From positions 1,103,501-1,167,500 of the forward strand of contig NZ_CP141048.1 of NCBI RefSeq assembly GCF_034627025.1: DNA of 64,000 nucleotides, given 5' to 3'. The notes beneath the pieces were generated by a model. It made no database searches. It was not told where the DNA came from and worked only from the letters and a program-made list of their open reading frames with translations. This document shows, in pieces, positions 1 through 8,856 of this stretch. Source of the stretch: Microvirga lotononidis. Its GTDB lineage: Bacteria > Pseudomonadota > Alphaproteobacteria > Rhizobiales > Beijerinckiaceae. Each line of letters begins with the position of its first letter. The first letter of the stretch is position 1. Made by a program: the position numbers and the translations under genes.

Positions 1-187
1 TGATCGGCCCCTTGAGCCCGCCGAGCGCCTGGGCCAGCACCGCCGCGTTGGATGCGTCGCGCGCATCGCCCCCGAACAGCCGTGAGCCGGCCATGCGGGC
101 CGCGACTCCGCCCATATTGGCGCCCACACGGGCGTAACGGGCGGCACGCGCGGAGAAGCGGTTCGCTTCGCGATCGGAATCGGACAT
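1..187 (-). CDS. ABC1/UbiB-family atypical kinase (N-terminal part, runs off the window)
   Basis: Only the first 62 codons lie in the window; the rest is beyond position 1. The N-terminus carries RYARVG, AARMAG and ALGGLKGP, which resemble the segment preceding the kinase-like core of ABC1/UbiB/AarF proteins, where KxGQ-like helices regulate ATP binding; these proteins support ubiquinone synthesis. The start codon ATG (187-185) shares its A with the TGA stop (189-187) of the upstream peptidase gene, so the two are translationally coupled. The family call rests on this short stretch. Confidence 0.6.
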   Translation of the reverse strand, partial: MSDSDREANRFSARAARYARVGANMGGVAARMAGSRLFGGDARDASNAAVLAQALGGLKGPI

Positions 188-2034
188 CAGGCCGCCTGCT
201 CCATGGCTTCGAGCTCCCCGATCAGGCGTTCGATCATCGACAGGCCGATCTGCCAGAAGGCGGGATCGCCGGCGTCGAGACCGAAGGGGGCGAGCAGCTC
301 CGAGTAATGCTTGGTGCCGCCGGCCGAAAGCAGCGCGAAATAGCGGTCAACGAAGCCTTCATTGGAGCGCTCGTACACGCCGTAGAGCGAGTTCACGAGG
401 CAGTCGCCGAAGGCATAGGCGTAGACGTAGAACGGCGAGTGGATGAAGTGCGGAATGTAGGTCCAGAAGCTCTCGTAACCCGGGCCGAGACGGATCGCCG
501 GGCCTAAGGATTCGTCCTGTACCGACATCCAGAGATCGCACAGCTGGTCGGCGGTGAGCTCGCCGTTGCGGCGCTCCAGATGGACCTTGCGCTCGAACGA
601 ATAGAACGCGATCTGGCGCACCACCGTGTTGAGCATGTCCTCGACCTTGGCCGCGAGCATCGCCTTGCGCTGCACCGGATCTTTCGTCTGGTCGAGCAGG
701 CGGCGGAAGGTGAGCATCTCGCCGAAGACTGACGCCGTCTCGGCGAGCGTCAGGGGCGTCGGCGCCATGAGCGCGCCGTTGGGGCCGGCCATGACCTGAT
801 GCACCCCGTGGCCCAGCTCGTGGGCGAGCGTCATCACGTCCCTGGGCTTGCCCTGGTAGTTCAGGAGCACATAGGGATGAGCCGAAGGCACCGTCGGGTG
901 GGCGAAAGCCCCGGGGGCCTTGCCCGGACGGGTCGGCGCATCGATCCATTGCTCGTCGAAGAAGCGCCTGGCGATATCGGCCATGCGCGGCGAGAAATCG
1001 GAATAGGCCGCGAGAACCGTATCCCTGGCCTCGTTCCACGAAATGGTGCGCTGCTCGACCTTCGGCAGGGGCGCGTTGCGGTCCCAATGATCGAGCTTGT
1101 CCTTGCCGAACCACTTGGCCTTGAGAGCATAGTAGCGATGGGACAGGCGCGGATAGGCCTCGCGCACGGCCGAGACCATCGCCTCGACGACCTCGCGCTC
1201 GACCCGGTTGGCCAGATGGCGGGAATCGGCCACATCCTCGAAACCGCGCCAGCGGTCGGAGATTTCCTTGTCCTTGGCGAGCGTGTTGGTGATGAGCGTG
1301 AAGGTGCGCAGGTTCGCCTTGAAGGTCTTCGCCAAAGCATCCGACGCATCCTTGCGCACGCTCTCGTCCGGATCCTGCAGCTTGTTCAGAGTCGGCTCGA
1401 TGGGCAGCTCCTCGCCGCGCACCGTGAAGCGCAAGGATGCGATGGTCTCGTCGAACAGGCGGTTCCAGGCCGAGCGGCCGGTCACCGACTTCTCGTGGAA
1501 GAGCTGCTCGATCTTGTCCTCGAGCTGAAAGGGCTTGTCCTTGCGCAGGTCCTCGATCCAGGGCTTGTAATGGGCGAGCGGCTGCTCGCCCATGGCCTTG
1601 TCGAGAACCGCGTCCTCGATGCGGTTGAGTTCGAGCGCGAAGAAGAGCAGTTCCGTCGAGGCGGTCGTCAGGCGTTCCTGGGTGTCGCCGTAGAACTTCG
1701 CCCGGACCGGATCGGTCGTGTCGCCGGAATAGATGAGGCCCGCATAGGACATGAGGCGGCCGAGAAGATCTTCGAGCGCCTCGTAGCGCTTCACCACCTC
1801 GTTCAGCCTCTCGGACGCCTTATCGCCCCGGACCATCGCATCGAGCTTACCGCGATAAGCCTCGGCGAAGGCCTTGCACTCCGCTTCCGCCTTGGCGAGA
1901 TCCCGCTTGAATGCCTCGCTGTCCATGCCGGGATAGAGATGGGACAGGTTCCATTCGGGCAGCGACCCGAGATCGGCCTGAGCGGCGCCGGCGGCGGATG
2001 GAAGGTGCGCGGGGGAGATTGTCTGAAAGGTCAC
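187..2034 (-). CDS. M3 family oligoendopeptidase (PepF-like zinc metallopeptidase)
   Basis: Cytoplasmic zinc peptidase expected to cleave short oligopeptides. The HExxH zinc site is seen as HELGHGVH, followed about 26 residues later by the second metal-ligand helix around LAETASVFGEM. N-terminal helical lobe and overall size (about 615 aa) match the M3B oligoendopeptidase F clade. The open frame extends upstream to ATG codons at 2079 and 2133, but similarity to family N-termini appears to begin around the GTG at 2034 (reading MTFQTISPAH), so this start is preferred and is uncertain. Its stop overlaps the start of the ABC1-like kinase gene. Confidence 0.85.
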   Translation of the reverse strand: MTFQTISPAHLPSAAGAAQADLGSLPEWNLSHLYPGMDSEAFKRDLAKAEAECKAFAEAYRGKLDAMVRGDKASERLNEVVKRYEALEDLLGRLMSYAGLIYSGDTTDPVRAKFYGDTQERLTTASTELLFFALELNRIEDAVLDKAMGEQPLAHYKPWIEDLRKDKPFQLEDKIEQLFHEKSVTGRSAWNRLFDETIASLRFTVRGEELPIEPTLNKLQDPDESVRKDASDALAKTFKANLRTFTLITNTLAKDKEISDRWRGFEDVADSRHLANRVEREVVEAMVSAVREAYPRLSHRYYALKAKWFGKDKLDHWDRNAPLPKVEQRTISWNEARDTVLAAYSDFSPRMADIARRFFDEQWIDAPTRPGKAPGAFAHPTVPSAHPYVLLNYQGKPRDVMTLAHELGHGVHQVMAGPNGALMAPTPLTLAETASVFGEMLTFRRLLDQTKDPVQRKAMLAAKVEDMLNTVVRQIAFYSFERKVHLERRNGELTADQLCDLWMSVQDESLGPAIRLGPGYESFWTYIPHFIHSPFYVYAYAFGDCLVNSLYGVYERSNEGFVDRYFALLSAGGTKHYSELLAPFGLDAGDPAFWQIGLSMIERLIGELEAMEQAA

Positions 2035-2410
2035 GGACGACTGCCTGCTTGGGAGCACTTTGGAAGGGTCTGCACACATATTGGCTGCCGCGCTCTCCGG
2101 ATCAACCCATCGCGGCCGAGGGCCGGCTTCCATCTCTGATCCATCAAGAGATGGTTTACCCCTTCTCGTTCAGCACAGTCTGATGCTATTGAATATCGTT
2201 TCCCTTTTCCGTATTCTCTCCCCGCGCTCCGTCCGGACCGGGCAGCGCCACGGGCCTTTACAGAAAATTGAACCAACTTGACCTAGACGATGAAGCCGCA
2301 TGGCGTTTCGCGCGTTAAGCGTAACAGGACGTGTGCGCGAACACCGACGATATTCACCCGATGGAGGATTGATCTCGCCTCCACCTTCAACTGCGATGAG
2401 GAGCATGATC
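2035..2410. other. divergent intergenic region between peptidase and L,D-transpeptidase
   Basis: About 375 bases between two divergently transcribed genes, part of which could belong to the peptidase N-terminus if an upstream start is used. It contains a locally AT-rich stretch near 2180-2220 that is the likeliest place for promoters. No convincing gene, repeat or named operator was seen. Confidence 0.4.
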
Positions 2411-4177
2411 ATGCGTGACGTGCGCAAGACGGCACTGTGGCTTGGTCTCATTGGATCTGTCTCCCTCTTCCCCTTGTCTGCCCTCGCGGACGATGCGGCC
2501 CAACCCCAGGCCGATTTGGTCCAGACCGCTCCGGCAGAGCCCTCCTTCCACGATGTCGCCGCTCAGGACGCCGACGCTCGGAAGGATACGGCCGCTCAAG
2601 CCGTCCCGCTGCCCGAGCCCGCGCCCGTCACGATCGAGGCGGTCGACCTCAAGGCCGCTCCCGCCATCGACATTCCCCTGCCGGATGCGGCTCCCGTGAC
2701 GGCCCTGATGCAGACCGATCTCTTCCGCATGGCCGTGGAGGGATTGTTCGCGGACGATGCCGCCATGCGCGAGATGCGCGTGAGCGCCAAGGACCGGGAG
2801 GCGCTGCAGGCCTTCTACGCGCAGGCCGAGCGCCCGCTGGTCTGGGCGCGGGACGGCGCCTGGTCGCCCGCCGCCTTGGGCGCGATGGAACGCCTGAAGG
2901 CCGCCGACGAGGACGGTCTCGATCCGACCGATTATTCCTTGCCCGACCGGGGCCTGCGCAGGGATGCGAATCCGGCGCAATGGGCCCAGGCCGATGTGCG
3001 ACTCTCCCTGTCGGTGATCCGCTATGCCCGCGATGCCCGCGGAGCGCGCATCGACCTCGCGCGGCTCTCCCCGCTCGTGACGCCGAAGCTCGCCCTGCCG
3101 GCCGTCGACGAGGTGCTGAGCAAGGTCTCCACCGCCGGCGATGCGGGCGGAGCGCTCGAGGCCTACAACCCGCCCCATGCCGGCTACAAGGCCCTGAAGG
3201 AAAAGCTGGCGAAACTGCGCGAGAGCCATCCCTCGCAGCCGAGCGTGCGTCTGCCGCGCGGCCCGGTCCTGCGCGTGGGCATGAAGGATCCGCGCGTGCC
3301 CCTGATCCGGGCTCGGTTCAACCTCACGAAGGAAGCGAACAACCAGACGGTCTACGACGAGCGCGTGGCTTCCGCCGTGGCGGCCTTCCAGAAGGAGAAG
3401 GGCCTGCCGGACACGGGCGTCCTGAATGCCCAGACGGTGGCGGCCCTCTCCGGTCCCTCGGTGGCGCAACGGCAATCCGACCTGATCGCCAACATGGAAC
3501 GCTGGCGCTGGCTGCCGGCCAATCTGGGGCAGCGGCACATCATGGTGAACGTGCCCGAATTCCGCCTGCAGATGGTCGAAGGACGCGACACGGTCTATCA
3601 GACGCGGGTCATCGTCGGCAAAGAGCAGTCGCAGACGCCGATCTTCTCCGAGGACATGAAGTACCTCGTGGTCAATCCGTCTTGGACGATCCCGCCGTCG
3701 ATCATGAAGAAGGAGATCCTCCCGGCGCTCGCCAACGACCCCGACTACGCGGCGAAGAAGGGCTACAAGATCATCCGGCGCGGCGATCGGATCATGGTTC
3801 AGCAGCCGCCGGGCGAGCGCAATGCGCTGGGCTTCCTGAAGTTCATGTTCCCCAACCAGCATGCGGTCTATCTGCACGATACGCCGAACCGCAATCTCTT
3901 CTCCGCCAGCAAGCGCGCCTTCAGCCATGGCTGCGTGCGCGTCGACAAGCCCTTCCAGCTTGCGGAAGAGATCATGGGCAAGGACGGCAAGTGGACCGAG
4001 GAGAAGCTGCGGGGCCTCATCGGCAAGGGCGAGCGCACCGTGCACCTGACCAACCCGCTGCCCGTGCACCTGACCTACTTCACGCTCACGGTCGACGAGA
4101 AGGGCGAGATGAAGCGCTTCGAGGATCTCTATGGCCTCGACCGCAAGGTCCGGGCCGCTCTCAACCTGTCCGAGTAG
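2411..4177 (+). CDS. L,D-transpeptidase (YcbB/LdtD-type) with peptidoglycan-binding domain
   Basis: Periplasmic enzyme forming 3-3 peptidoglycan crosslinks or attaching proteins to murein. Starts with a signal peptide (MRDVRKTALWLGLIGSVS, cleavage near ALA-DD), then a low-complexity Pro/Ala linker, an N-terminal scaffold domain, a PG_binding_1 domain (about 300-350) and a C-terminal YkuD catalytic domain. The active-site motif SHGCVRV places the nucleophile at about Cys508. The start at 2411 is chosen because AGGAG (2399-2403) sits seven bases upstream; in-frame ATGs at 2396 and 2405 are less well placed. About 588 aa, usual for the family. Confidence 0.92.
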   Translation: MRDVRKTALWLGLIGSVSLFPLSALADDAAQPQADLVQTAPAEPSFHDVAAQDADARKDTAAQAVPLPEPAPVTIEAVDLKAAPAIDIPLPDAAPVTALMQTDLFRMAVEGLFADDAAMREMRVSAKDREALQAFYAQAERPLVWARDGAWSPAALGAMERLKAADEDGLDPTDYSLPDRGLRRDANPAQWAQADVRLSLSVIRYARDARGARIDLARLSPLVTPKLALPAVDEVLSKVSTAGDAGGALEAYNPPHAGYKALKEKLAKLRESHPSQPSVRLPRGPVLRVGMKDPRVPLIRARFNLTKEANNQTVYDERVASAVAAFQKEKGLPDTGVLNAQTVAALSGPSVAQRQSDLIANMERWRWLPANLGQRHIMVNVPEFRLQMVEGRDTVYQTRVIVGKEQSQTPIFSEDMKYLVVNPSWTIPPSIMKKEILPALANDPDYAAKKGYKIIRRGDRIMVQQPPGERNALGFLKFMFPNQHAVYLHDTPNRNLFSASKRAFSHGCVRVDKPFQLAEEIMGKDGKWTEEKLRGLIGKGERTVHLTNPLPVHLTYFTLTVDEKGEMKRFEDLYGLDRKVRAALNLSE

Positions 4178-4310
4178 CCGCCTCTTTCATCGCGTTTTCG
4201 ACCGATTTCCTGCTCTCATTTAACGGGAACGTAACCGTCTTCGGCAAAGATCCTTTCACCATAAGGATTGCTGCATCCCCGGATGCGGACCGGTAAAGAC
4301 GAGTACCACA

Positions 4311-5972
4311 GTGAGAGTATTGCGTACGGACCGCCTGGCGCAGCGCGCCGGCATTGGTCTTGTGGCCTTTCTGGCCGTCATGGTGGGTGGGGTGCGGGGC
4401 ACGCAGGATGCCGTCGCCAACGGCGATACCCGCACGCTGAGCCTTTACAACAACAACACCAAGGAAAGCCTCACCGTCACGTTCAGGCGCAACGGCCAGT
4501 ACGATTCGGGCGCCCTGCAGCAGCTCAACTGGTTCCTGCGCGACTGGCGCCGCGACGAGCCGACCCGCATGGACCCGCGCCTGTTCGATACGGTGTGGGA
4601 GGTCTATCGCGAAGTCGGGTCCAGCGCGCCCGTGCATGTGAACTCGGGCTACCGCTCGCCCCAGACCAACTCGATGCTCCGGCGACGGTCGAGCGTGGTG
4701 GCCAAGAACAGCCAGCACATGCAGGGCAAGGCCATGGACTTCTACCTGCCGGACGTGTCCGCCGCGCGCCTGCGCGCCATCGGCATGCGGCTCCAGAACG
4801 GCGGCGTCGGCTATTATCCCAACGCCTACACGCCCTTCGTCCATCTCGACGTAGGCAGCGTGCGCGCTTGGCCGCGCATGACGCGCTCGCAGCTCGCCAG
4901 CATATTCCCCGACGGCAAGACCGTGCATATCCCGTCGGACGGCAGGCCCCTGCCCGGCTACGACGAGGCTCGCGCCGAGGTTCTCGCCAAGGGCGGCACG
5001 GTCGCAGGCTATACCGCCTACGCGGATGCCGAGGAGGCCGTCGCCAACCAGCCGCGGCGTAAGAGCTTCTGGGCAACGCTGTTCGGCCTCGACGAGGACG
5101 AGAACGAGGATGCGGAGGAGATCCGGGTCGCCTCGCGGCCGGGCCGGGCCATCGTGGCCTCCCGTCCGGCCCAGTCGCCTCAGAACTACTACGCCAGCGA
5201 TTCCAACACGTCGGTCTATGCGGCGCTTGAGCAGCGCCAGGCTCCCGAGCCGATCCGTCCCGCTCCCGTGGCGATCCAGCCGCGGCCCGAGCCGCCCGCT
5301 CCCGCCGTCATGGCCGCCATGGCGCCGGCTTTGCGTGAGGACCTGACGCCGCCGCCCACGGCGCCGCTCCCGCCGACCCGGATCAACGGAGCGCCCGGCA
5401 CCGTGCAGACCGCATCGGGCCCCGTCCTGGCCTGGCAGCAGGGTCCGGAATCGCAATCCGATCTGTCGATCCCCAAGGGCATGGCCTTCGCGCCGATGCC
5501 GCCGCGGCGGCCCGACGCGGACGACGCAGGCGGCGTCGAACCGGTCGCCGGCACCGTCGCCCTCGCCTACGCTCCGCTTCCGCCGGCCCGTCCGGGATCG
5601 CTCGCGGCCACGAACCCGATCCCCGGCCTTCCGGAACAGCGCGGCGCGACCGAGATGGCGGCCGTCCAGCATCCCCTGCCGCCGCCCCGGCCCGACCTGC
5701 GCCCCGTCGTGGTGGCCTCCGCGAGCCCGGTCGACATTCCGGTGACCGGCTCCACGCCCAAGGCGCCGCCGAAGGCCGAGAAGGCGAAGCCTGCGGCTGC
5801 TCCGGAAGCCAAGGCGGCGCCCACCGCAAGAAAGCCCCCGGCAACCGCCCTGAGCGCCCTCATGTCGGCGGAACCCAGCCTGCATATGGGCTTCTCGAAC
5901 AAGCCCGCGGGCGATCTGGCGACCAACAAATTCACCGGGCCGGCGGTCAAACCGCTGCCGGTGGTGCGATAA
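4311..5972 (+). CDS. DUF882 / peptidase M15 family murein endopeptidase (MepK-like) with long Pro-rich tail
   Basis: Secreted or membrane-anchored murein hydrolase. An N-terminal hydrophobic signal is followed by the DUF882 domain (roughly residues 40-210) with the zinc-site pattern NSGYRSPQTN, SQHMQGKAMDFY and FVHLDVG, as in E. coli MepK, which cuts 3-3 crosslinks. That chemistry complements the L,D-transpeptidase immediately upstream on the same strand. The remaining roughly 330 residues are a Pro/Ala-rich, probably disordered, tail not needed for catalysis; similar repeats of PLPPxRP punctuate it. GTG start; an in-frame TTG lies at 4320. Confidence 0.85.
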   Translation: MRVLRTDRLAQRAGIGLVAFLAVMVGGVRGTQDAVANGDTRTLSLYNNNTKESLTVTFRRNGQYDSGALQQLNWFLRDWRRDEPTRMDPRLFDTVWEVYREVGSSAPVHVNSGYRSPQTNSMLRRRSSVVAKNSQHMQGKAMDFYLPDVSAARLRAIGMRLQNGGVGYYPNAYTPFVHLDVGSVRAWPRMTRSQLASIFPDGKTVHIPSDGRPLPGYDEARAEVLAKGGTVAGYTAYADAEEAVANQPRRKSFWATLFGLDEDENEDAEEIRVASRPGRAIVASRPAQSPQNYYASDSNTSVYAALEQRQAPEPIRPAPVAIQPRPEPPAPAVMAAMAPALREDLTPPPTAPLPPTRINGAPGTVQTASGPVLAWQQGPESQSDLSIPKGMAFAPMPPRRPDADDAGGVEPVAGTVALAYAPLPPARPGSLAATNPIPGLPEQRGATEMAAVQHPLPPPRPDLRPVVVASASPVDIPVTGSTPKAPPKAEKAKPAAAPEAKAAPTARKPPATALSALMSAEPSLHMGFSNKPAGDLATNKFTGPAVKPLPVVR

Positions 5973-5977
5973 GGAAA

Positions 5978-6003
5978 AGGGCCCCTCGCGGGGCCCTTTC
6001 TGT
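5978..6003 (+). terminator. Rho-independent terminator after the DUF882 gene
   Basis: A perfect 8-bp stem (AGGGCCCC / GGGGCCCT) with a TCGC tetraloop is followed by TTTCTG, starting five bases after the TAA stop at 5972. Confidence 0.9.
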
Positions 6004-6020
6004 TTGAACCGGAGGATGTC

Positions 6021-6881
6021 TCACTCGCCGTGCTGCCGGCCGTATGCGTTACGCGTCGGAGAGGTCCAGCCCTGTGGCGGCGTCTTGGGGCGATAGACTT
6101 CGACCAGCAGCGGATGGCAGGCCGCGACATCGCTCGAATGCTGCGCGCTGCAATCGCCGCCGGGACAGGCGGAGAGCGCGCCGAGCAGGTCGATCTCGGC
6201 GAAGAATTCCAGATAATCGCCCGGCCGCACGGGGCTCGCCTTCATGAAGTACTGCCCCGTGTCGCGCGTGAAGCCGGTGCACATGAAGACGTTGAGCACG
6301 TCGTGCACCGCCGGCTCGACTTCGTCCTTGGGACGTCCCAGCCGGTGCGCGAGCGCGCGGGTCAGGTTGGAATGGCAGCAATGGTGATAGTCGTGCCCCG
6401 AGAGCAGGCGATGCGTATAGGGATCGCAGCGCGTGCCGATCACGTCGTGCACGGAGCCGCCGAACTCGTCGAAGCCGTACCAGTCGAGGGTGTCGTGGGT
6501 GATCGTCGCCATCGGCCTCAAGTAAGGCAGGGACGACCAGAGCTGGTCGCCGGTCGACACATGCGTGCCGTTGAGGGCCCTGGTCTTGCCGGAGAAGAAG
6601 CGCTCGTTCAGATCGTCCGCCGACCAGAGATTGAGATCGCCCACCTGCGGCCCCTCGATGCTCACGATCCGGAAGAAGCAGCCGGCCGGCACGCTGAAGC
6701 AGCGCGCGTCGCGCGGCGGCACGACGACCTCGTCGATTTTCTCCCATCCCGTCCGGGCGGCCTGATAGGCGGCGAGGTCGGGCCGCGGCAGCGTATCGAC
6801 GGGATAGCAGATGACGGGAGCCACCTTCCGGCGTGCCTCCGCGTCACGAGGTTCCGACACTTGGTCCCGGGCCAGCTTCAT
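6021..6881 (-). CDS. DUF1989 (urea carboxylase-associated) family protein
   Basis: About 286 aa, soluble, without signal peptide. The DUF1989 domain fills most of the protein (motifs VPAGCFFRI, DLNLWSADD, PYTHRLLSG, DVLNVFMCTGF); a His/Cys cluster HDYHHCCHSN suggests a metal site. Members often neighbour urea carboxylase/allophanate hydrolase genes, which are absent here, so a precise role cannot be given. Start ATG 6881 preferred over 6920 because GGAG lies seven bases upstream. Confidence 0.8.
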   Translation of the reverse strand: MKLARDQVSEPRDAEARRKVAPVICYPVDTLPRPDLAAYQAARTGWEKIDEVVVPPRDARCFSVPAGCFFRIVSIEGPQVGDLNLWSADDLNERFFSGKTRALNGTHVSTGDQLWSSLPYLRPMATITHDTLDWYGFDEFGGSVHDVIGTRCDPYTHRLLSGHDYHHCCHSNLTRALAHRLGRPKDEVEPAVHDVLNVFMCTGFTRDTGQYFMKASPVRPGDYLEFFAEIDLLGALSACPGGDCSAQHSSDVAACHPLLVEVYRPKTPPQGWTSPTRNAYGRQHGE

Positions 6882-6974
6882 GCGTTTCTCCAGCTTTCGC
6901 AGTCGGTTCCTTATAGGCAACCGGATCGCCGCAGGCGAGCGGGAAGGATGGATGGCTGGTCCGTTTCACCTTAC

Positions 6975-7121
6975 GTCATCACCGGCCTTGTGCCGGCGAT
7001 CTCGATGCAAAGAGCGCCGCAGGTGTCATTCCCGGCCGGAGCGCAGCGGAAGGGAAGGGAATCCATGGCTCAGAGATTGATCGTGGATCCCCTTCCCTCG
7101 CTGCGCTCGCCGGGGATGACA
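6975..7121. repeat. composite palindromic intergenic repeat (half element plus complete element)
   Basis: Positions 6975-7006 carry GTCATCACCGG...GATCTCGAT, a half-copy of the element seen complete at 42763-42853 and as a half-copy at 11935-11966. It is followed at 7024-7121 by a second palindromic element beginning TGTCATTCCCGGC and ending CCGGGGATGACA, with the internal inverted pair GGGAATCCA / TGGATCCCC; this second element is repeated at 59144-59247. Confidence 0.85.
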
Positions 7122-7221
7122 GCGGAGCGCTTTCTGCGCTCTCCGGACAATCCTTCGAGACGCAGCTGCGCTGCTCCTCAGGATCAGGTGAGAGGGTGAT
7201 GAGCCAGTTCCTTGAAACAAG

Positions 7222-7253
7222 AAAAGCCCCGCGGAGCGATCCACGGGGCTTTT
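7222..7253 (-). terminator. terminator downstream of gapR
   Basis: AAAAGCCCCG (7222-7231) pairs with CGGGGCTTTT (7244-7253). Read on the minus strand the stem is followed by TTTTCTTGTTTC, a good intrinsic terminator 26 bases past the gapR stop; the A-tract on the other side could allow bidirectional function. Confidence 0.85.
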
Positions 7254-7278
7254 GAAAAGGCGGAACGGCAGGAAGGCC

Positions 7279-7536
7279 TCAGACCATCCCGAGCGCCTGC
7301 ATGTAGAGCTCGAGGATCGCCTCCTCTTCCTGGCGCTCGGCATAGTCTTTCTTCCGAATGGAAACGATCTTGCGCAGGACCTTGGTGTCGAAACCGTTGC
7401 CCTTGGCTTCGGCATAGACGTCCTTGATGTCGCCTGCGATGCCGGCCTTTTCCTCCTCGAGGCGCTCGATGCGCTCGATGAAGGCCTTCAGCTGGTCGGC
7501 TGCGACGGATTCGGTGTTGAAAGCTGCGTCATCCAT
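7279..7536 (-). CDS. gapR: GapR family nucleoid-associated protein (DUF2312)
   Basis: An 85-residue protein matching the GapR family over its full length ([19 protein letters not shown], then [15 protein letters not shown], then [12 protein letters not shown]). In Caulobacter GapR binds AT-rich, overtwisted DNA ahead of polymerases and assists replication and chromosome organisation. The long amphipathic helix and basic C-terminal segment are visible. It is a single-gene unit with its own terminator. Confidence 0.93.
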   Translation of the reverse strand: MDDAAFNTESVAADQLKAFIERIERLEEEKAGIAGDIKDVYAEAKGNGFDTKVLRKIVSIRKKDYAERQEEEAILELYMQALGMV

Positions 7537-7597
7537 GAGGGAAGCCCCTTAAACGTGGTGTTGGTGCCAGTGTTATGGCCATTTGGTTGAAGCGGTT

Positions 7598-7903
7598 TTA
7601 ATGCCCGGGCTTCGATTTCTCAAAATCGGCGAGCTGTGCGGAAGAAGCCTCGCGCTGATGGCGTTCCTTCCACTCCTCGTAGGGCATGCCGTAGACATGG
7701 GTCCGGCTTTCCTCCTTGGAGAGGGCGATGCCGCGCTCGTCGGCGGCTTCCTTGAGCCAGTTGGACAGGCAGTTCCGGCAGAATCCCGCCAGGTTCATGA
7801 GGTCGATGTTCTGGACATCGGTCCGCTCCCGCAGATGCTCGACGAGCCGGCGGAACGCCGCGGCCTCCAATTCCACCTGGGTCTTCGCGTCGATATCCTT
7901 CAT
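7598..7903 (-). CDS. DUF1244 family protein
   Basis: A 101-residue soluble protein of the DUF1244 family, common in alpha- and gammaproteobacteria, with the conserved core NLAGFCRNCLSNW and VYGMPYEEWK. The CRNC pair is a plausible metal or redox site; the function is unknown. The ATG at 7903 has GGAGG eight bases upstream and lies four bases after the stop of the formylglutamate hydrolase gene, so the two are co-transcribed. An alternative ATG at 7918 lacks a ribosome site and would overlap that gene. Confidence 0.88.
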   Translation of the reverse strand: MKDIDAKTQVELEAAAFRRLVEHLRERTDVQNIDLMNLAGFCRNCLSNWLKEAADERGIALSKEESRTHVYGMPYEEWKERHQREASSAQLADFEKSKPGH

Positions 7904-7907
7904 GACC

Positions 7908-8747
7908 TTACCCTCCATGCTGGCGCAGGCGCTCGCGCGTGCGGGTCCCGAAGATTTTCGGCTCCCGCAGCCCGGGCCGGCCGGCGAGCGGCTTGAGCAG
8001 CCGGGCGAAGCGCTCGGCCCATTCCTCGGCGCCCTCGTCCGACGCGATCAGATCCTGCCGGATCTCGATCAGCGCATTGGCGAGGCCCCGGATCGTGGCG
8101 TGCCGGTCGACCGTGTCGCCCGCCAGCGCCCCATCATAGGGCTCGTTGTCGCCGACGACGAGTCCGTCCTCGGCCGCGAGACCGTCGAGGAGCGGCCTGG
8201 CGAAACGGTCGTCCGCATCCCACAGGATGCCCACATGCCAGGGCCGGGCCCAGCCGCGCCAGATCGGCGTGAAGCTATGGACCGTCACCATGACCGGCGG
8301 ATGGCCCGCCGCCATGGCCTCGTGGATCGCATCCGCGATGGCGTCGTCATAGGGATCGTAGAAGCGGGCGATGCGCCGCTGGATCTCGGCCTCGTCGACC
8401 TTGGCGTTGCCCGGCACCACCGCGCCGTCGGACAGGCGCATGACCAGGGTCGGATCGTCCCGGCCCCGGTTGGGATCGATGATGAGGCGCGAGAACCGGG
8501 TCAGGATCGCCGGAGCGCCCAAGCGGCGGGCGAGCGCGCGCGTCACGGCGGCCGCCCCGATGTCGTAGGCGATGTGGCGTTCGAACTCGGATTCCGGAAG
8601 CCCCAGATCGCCGAGATCCGGCGGGACCGCATTGGAGGCGTGGTCGCACAGGATCAGAATCCCCGATTCGACGGAACCGGGGACGATTTCCACGGGATGA
8701 GGTTCACGGGACGGATCGTCGCGCTTGAGAGCGGCGGAGGCGGACAT
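7908..8747 (-). CDS. N-formylglutamate amidohydrolase family protein (first copy)
   Basis: About 279 aa of the FGase family, related to HutG-type enzymes that release formate and glutamate from N-formylglutamate. Seen: LILCDHASNAVP near the N-terminus, a YDIGA segment, SRLIIDPNR and TVHSFTP, which match the metal-binding and substrate regions of the family. No hut genes adjoin it; its partner is the DUF1244 gene four bases downstream. A divergent sister lies at 14480-15370. Substrate in vivo is uncertain. Confidence 0.82.
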   Translation of the reverse strand: MSASAALKRDDPSREPHPVEIVPGSVESGILILCDHASNAVPPDLGDLGLPESEFERHIAYDIGAAAVTRALARRLGAPAILTRFSRLIIDPNRGRDDPTLVMRLSDGAVVPGNAKVDEAEIQRRIARFYDPYDDAIADAIHEAMAAGHPPVMVTVHSFTPIWRGWARPWHVGILWDADDRFARPLLDGLAAEDGLVVGDNEPYDGALAGDTVDRHATIRGLANALIEIRQDLIASDEGAEEWAERFARLLKPLAGRPGLREPKIFGTRTRERLRQHGG

Positions 8748-8856
8748 GGCGGAGATGGATTTCGACAGGATGGATTGAACGGCGGAGGAAAAGCCTTAAC
8801 GTGCCCCTCCGACCCTGACAACGCGACCTTCCGCGCAACAGACTTTCACGACGCTC

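Noticed and set aside
6975..7121. possible CRISPR array
   Set aside because: Repeats are palindromic and dispersed singly over tens of kilobases, without regularly spaced unique spacers or cas genes.
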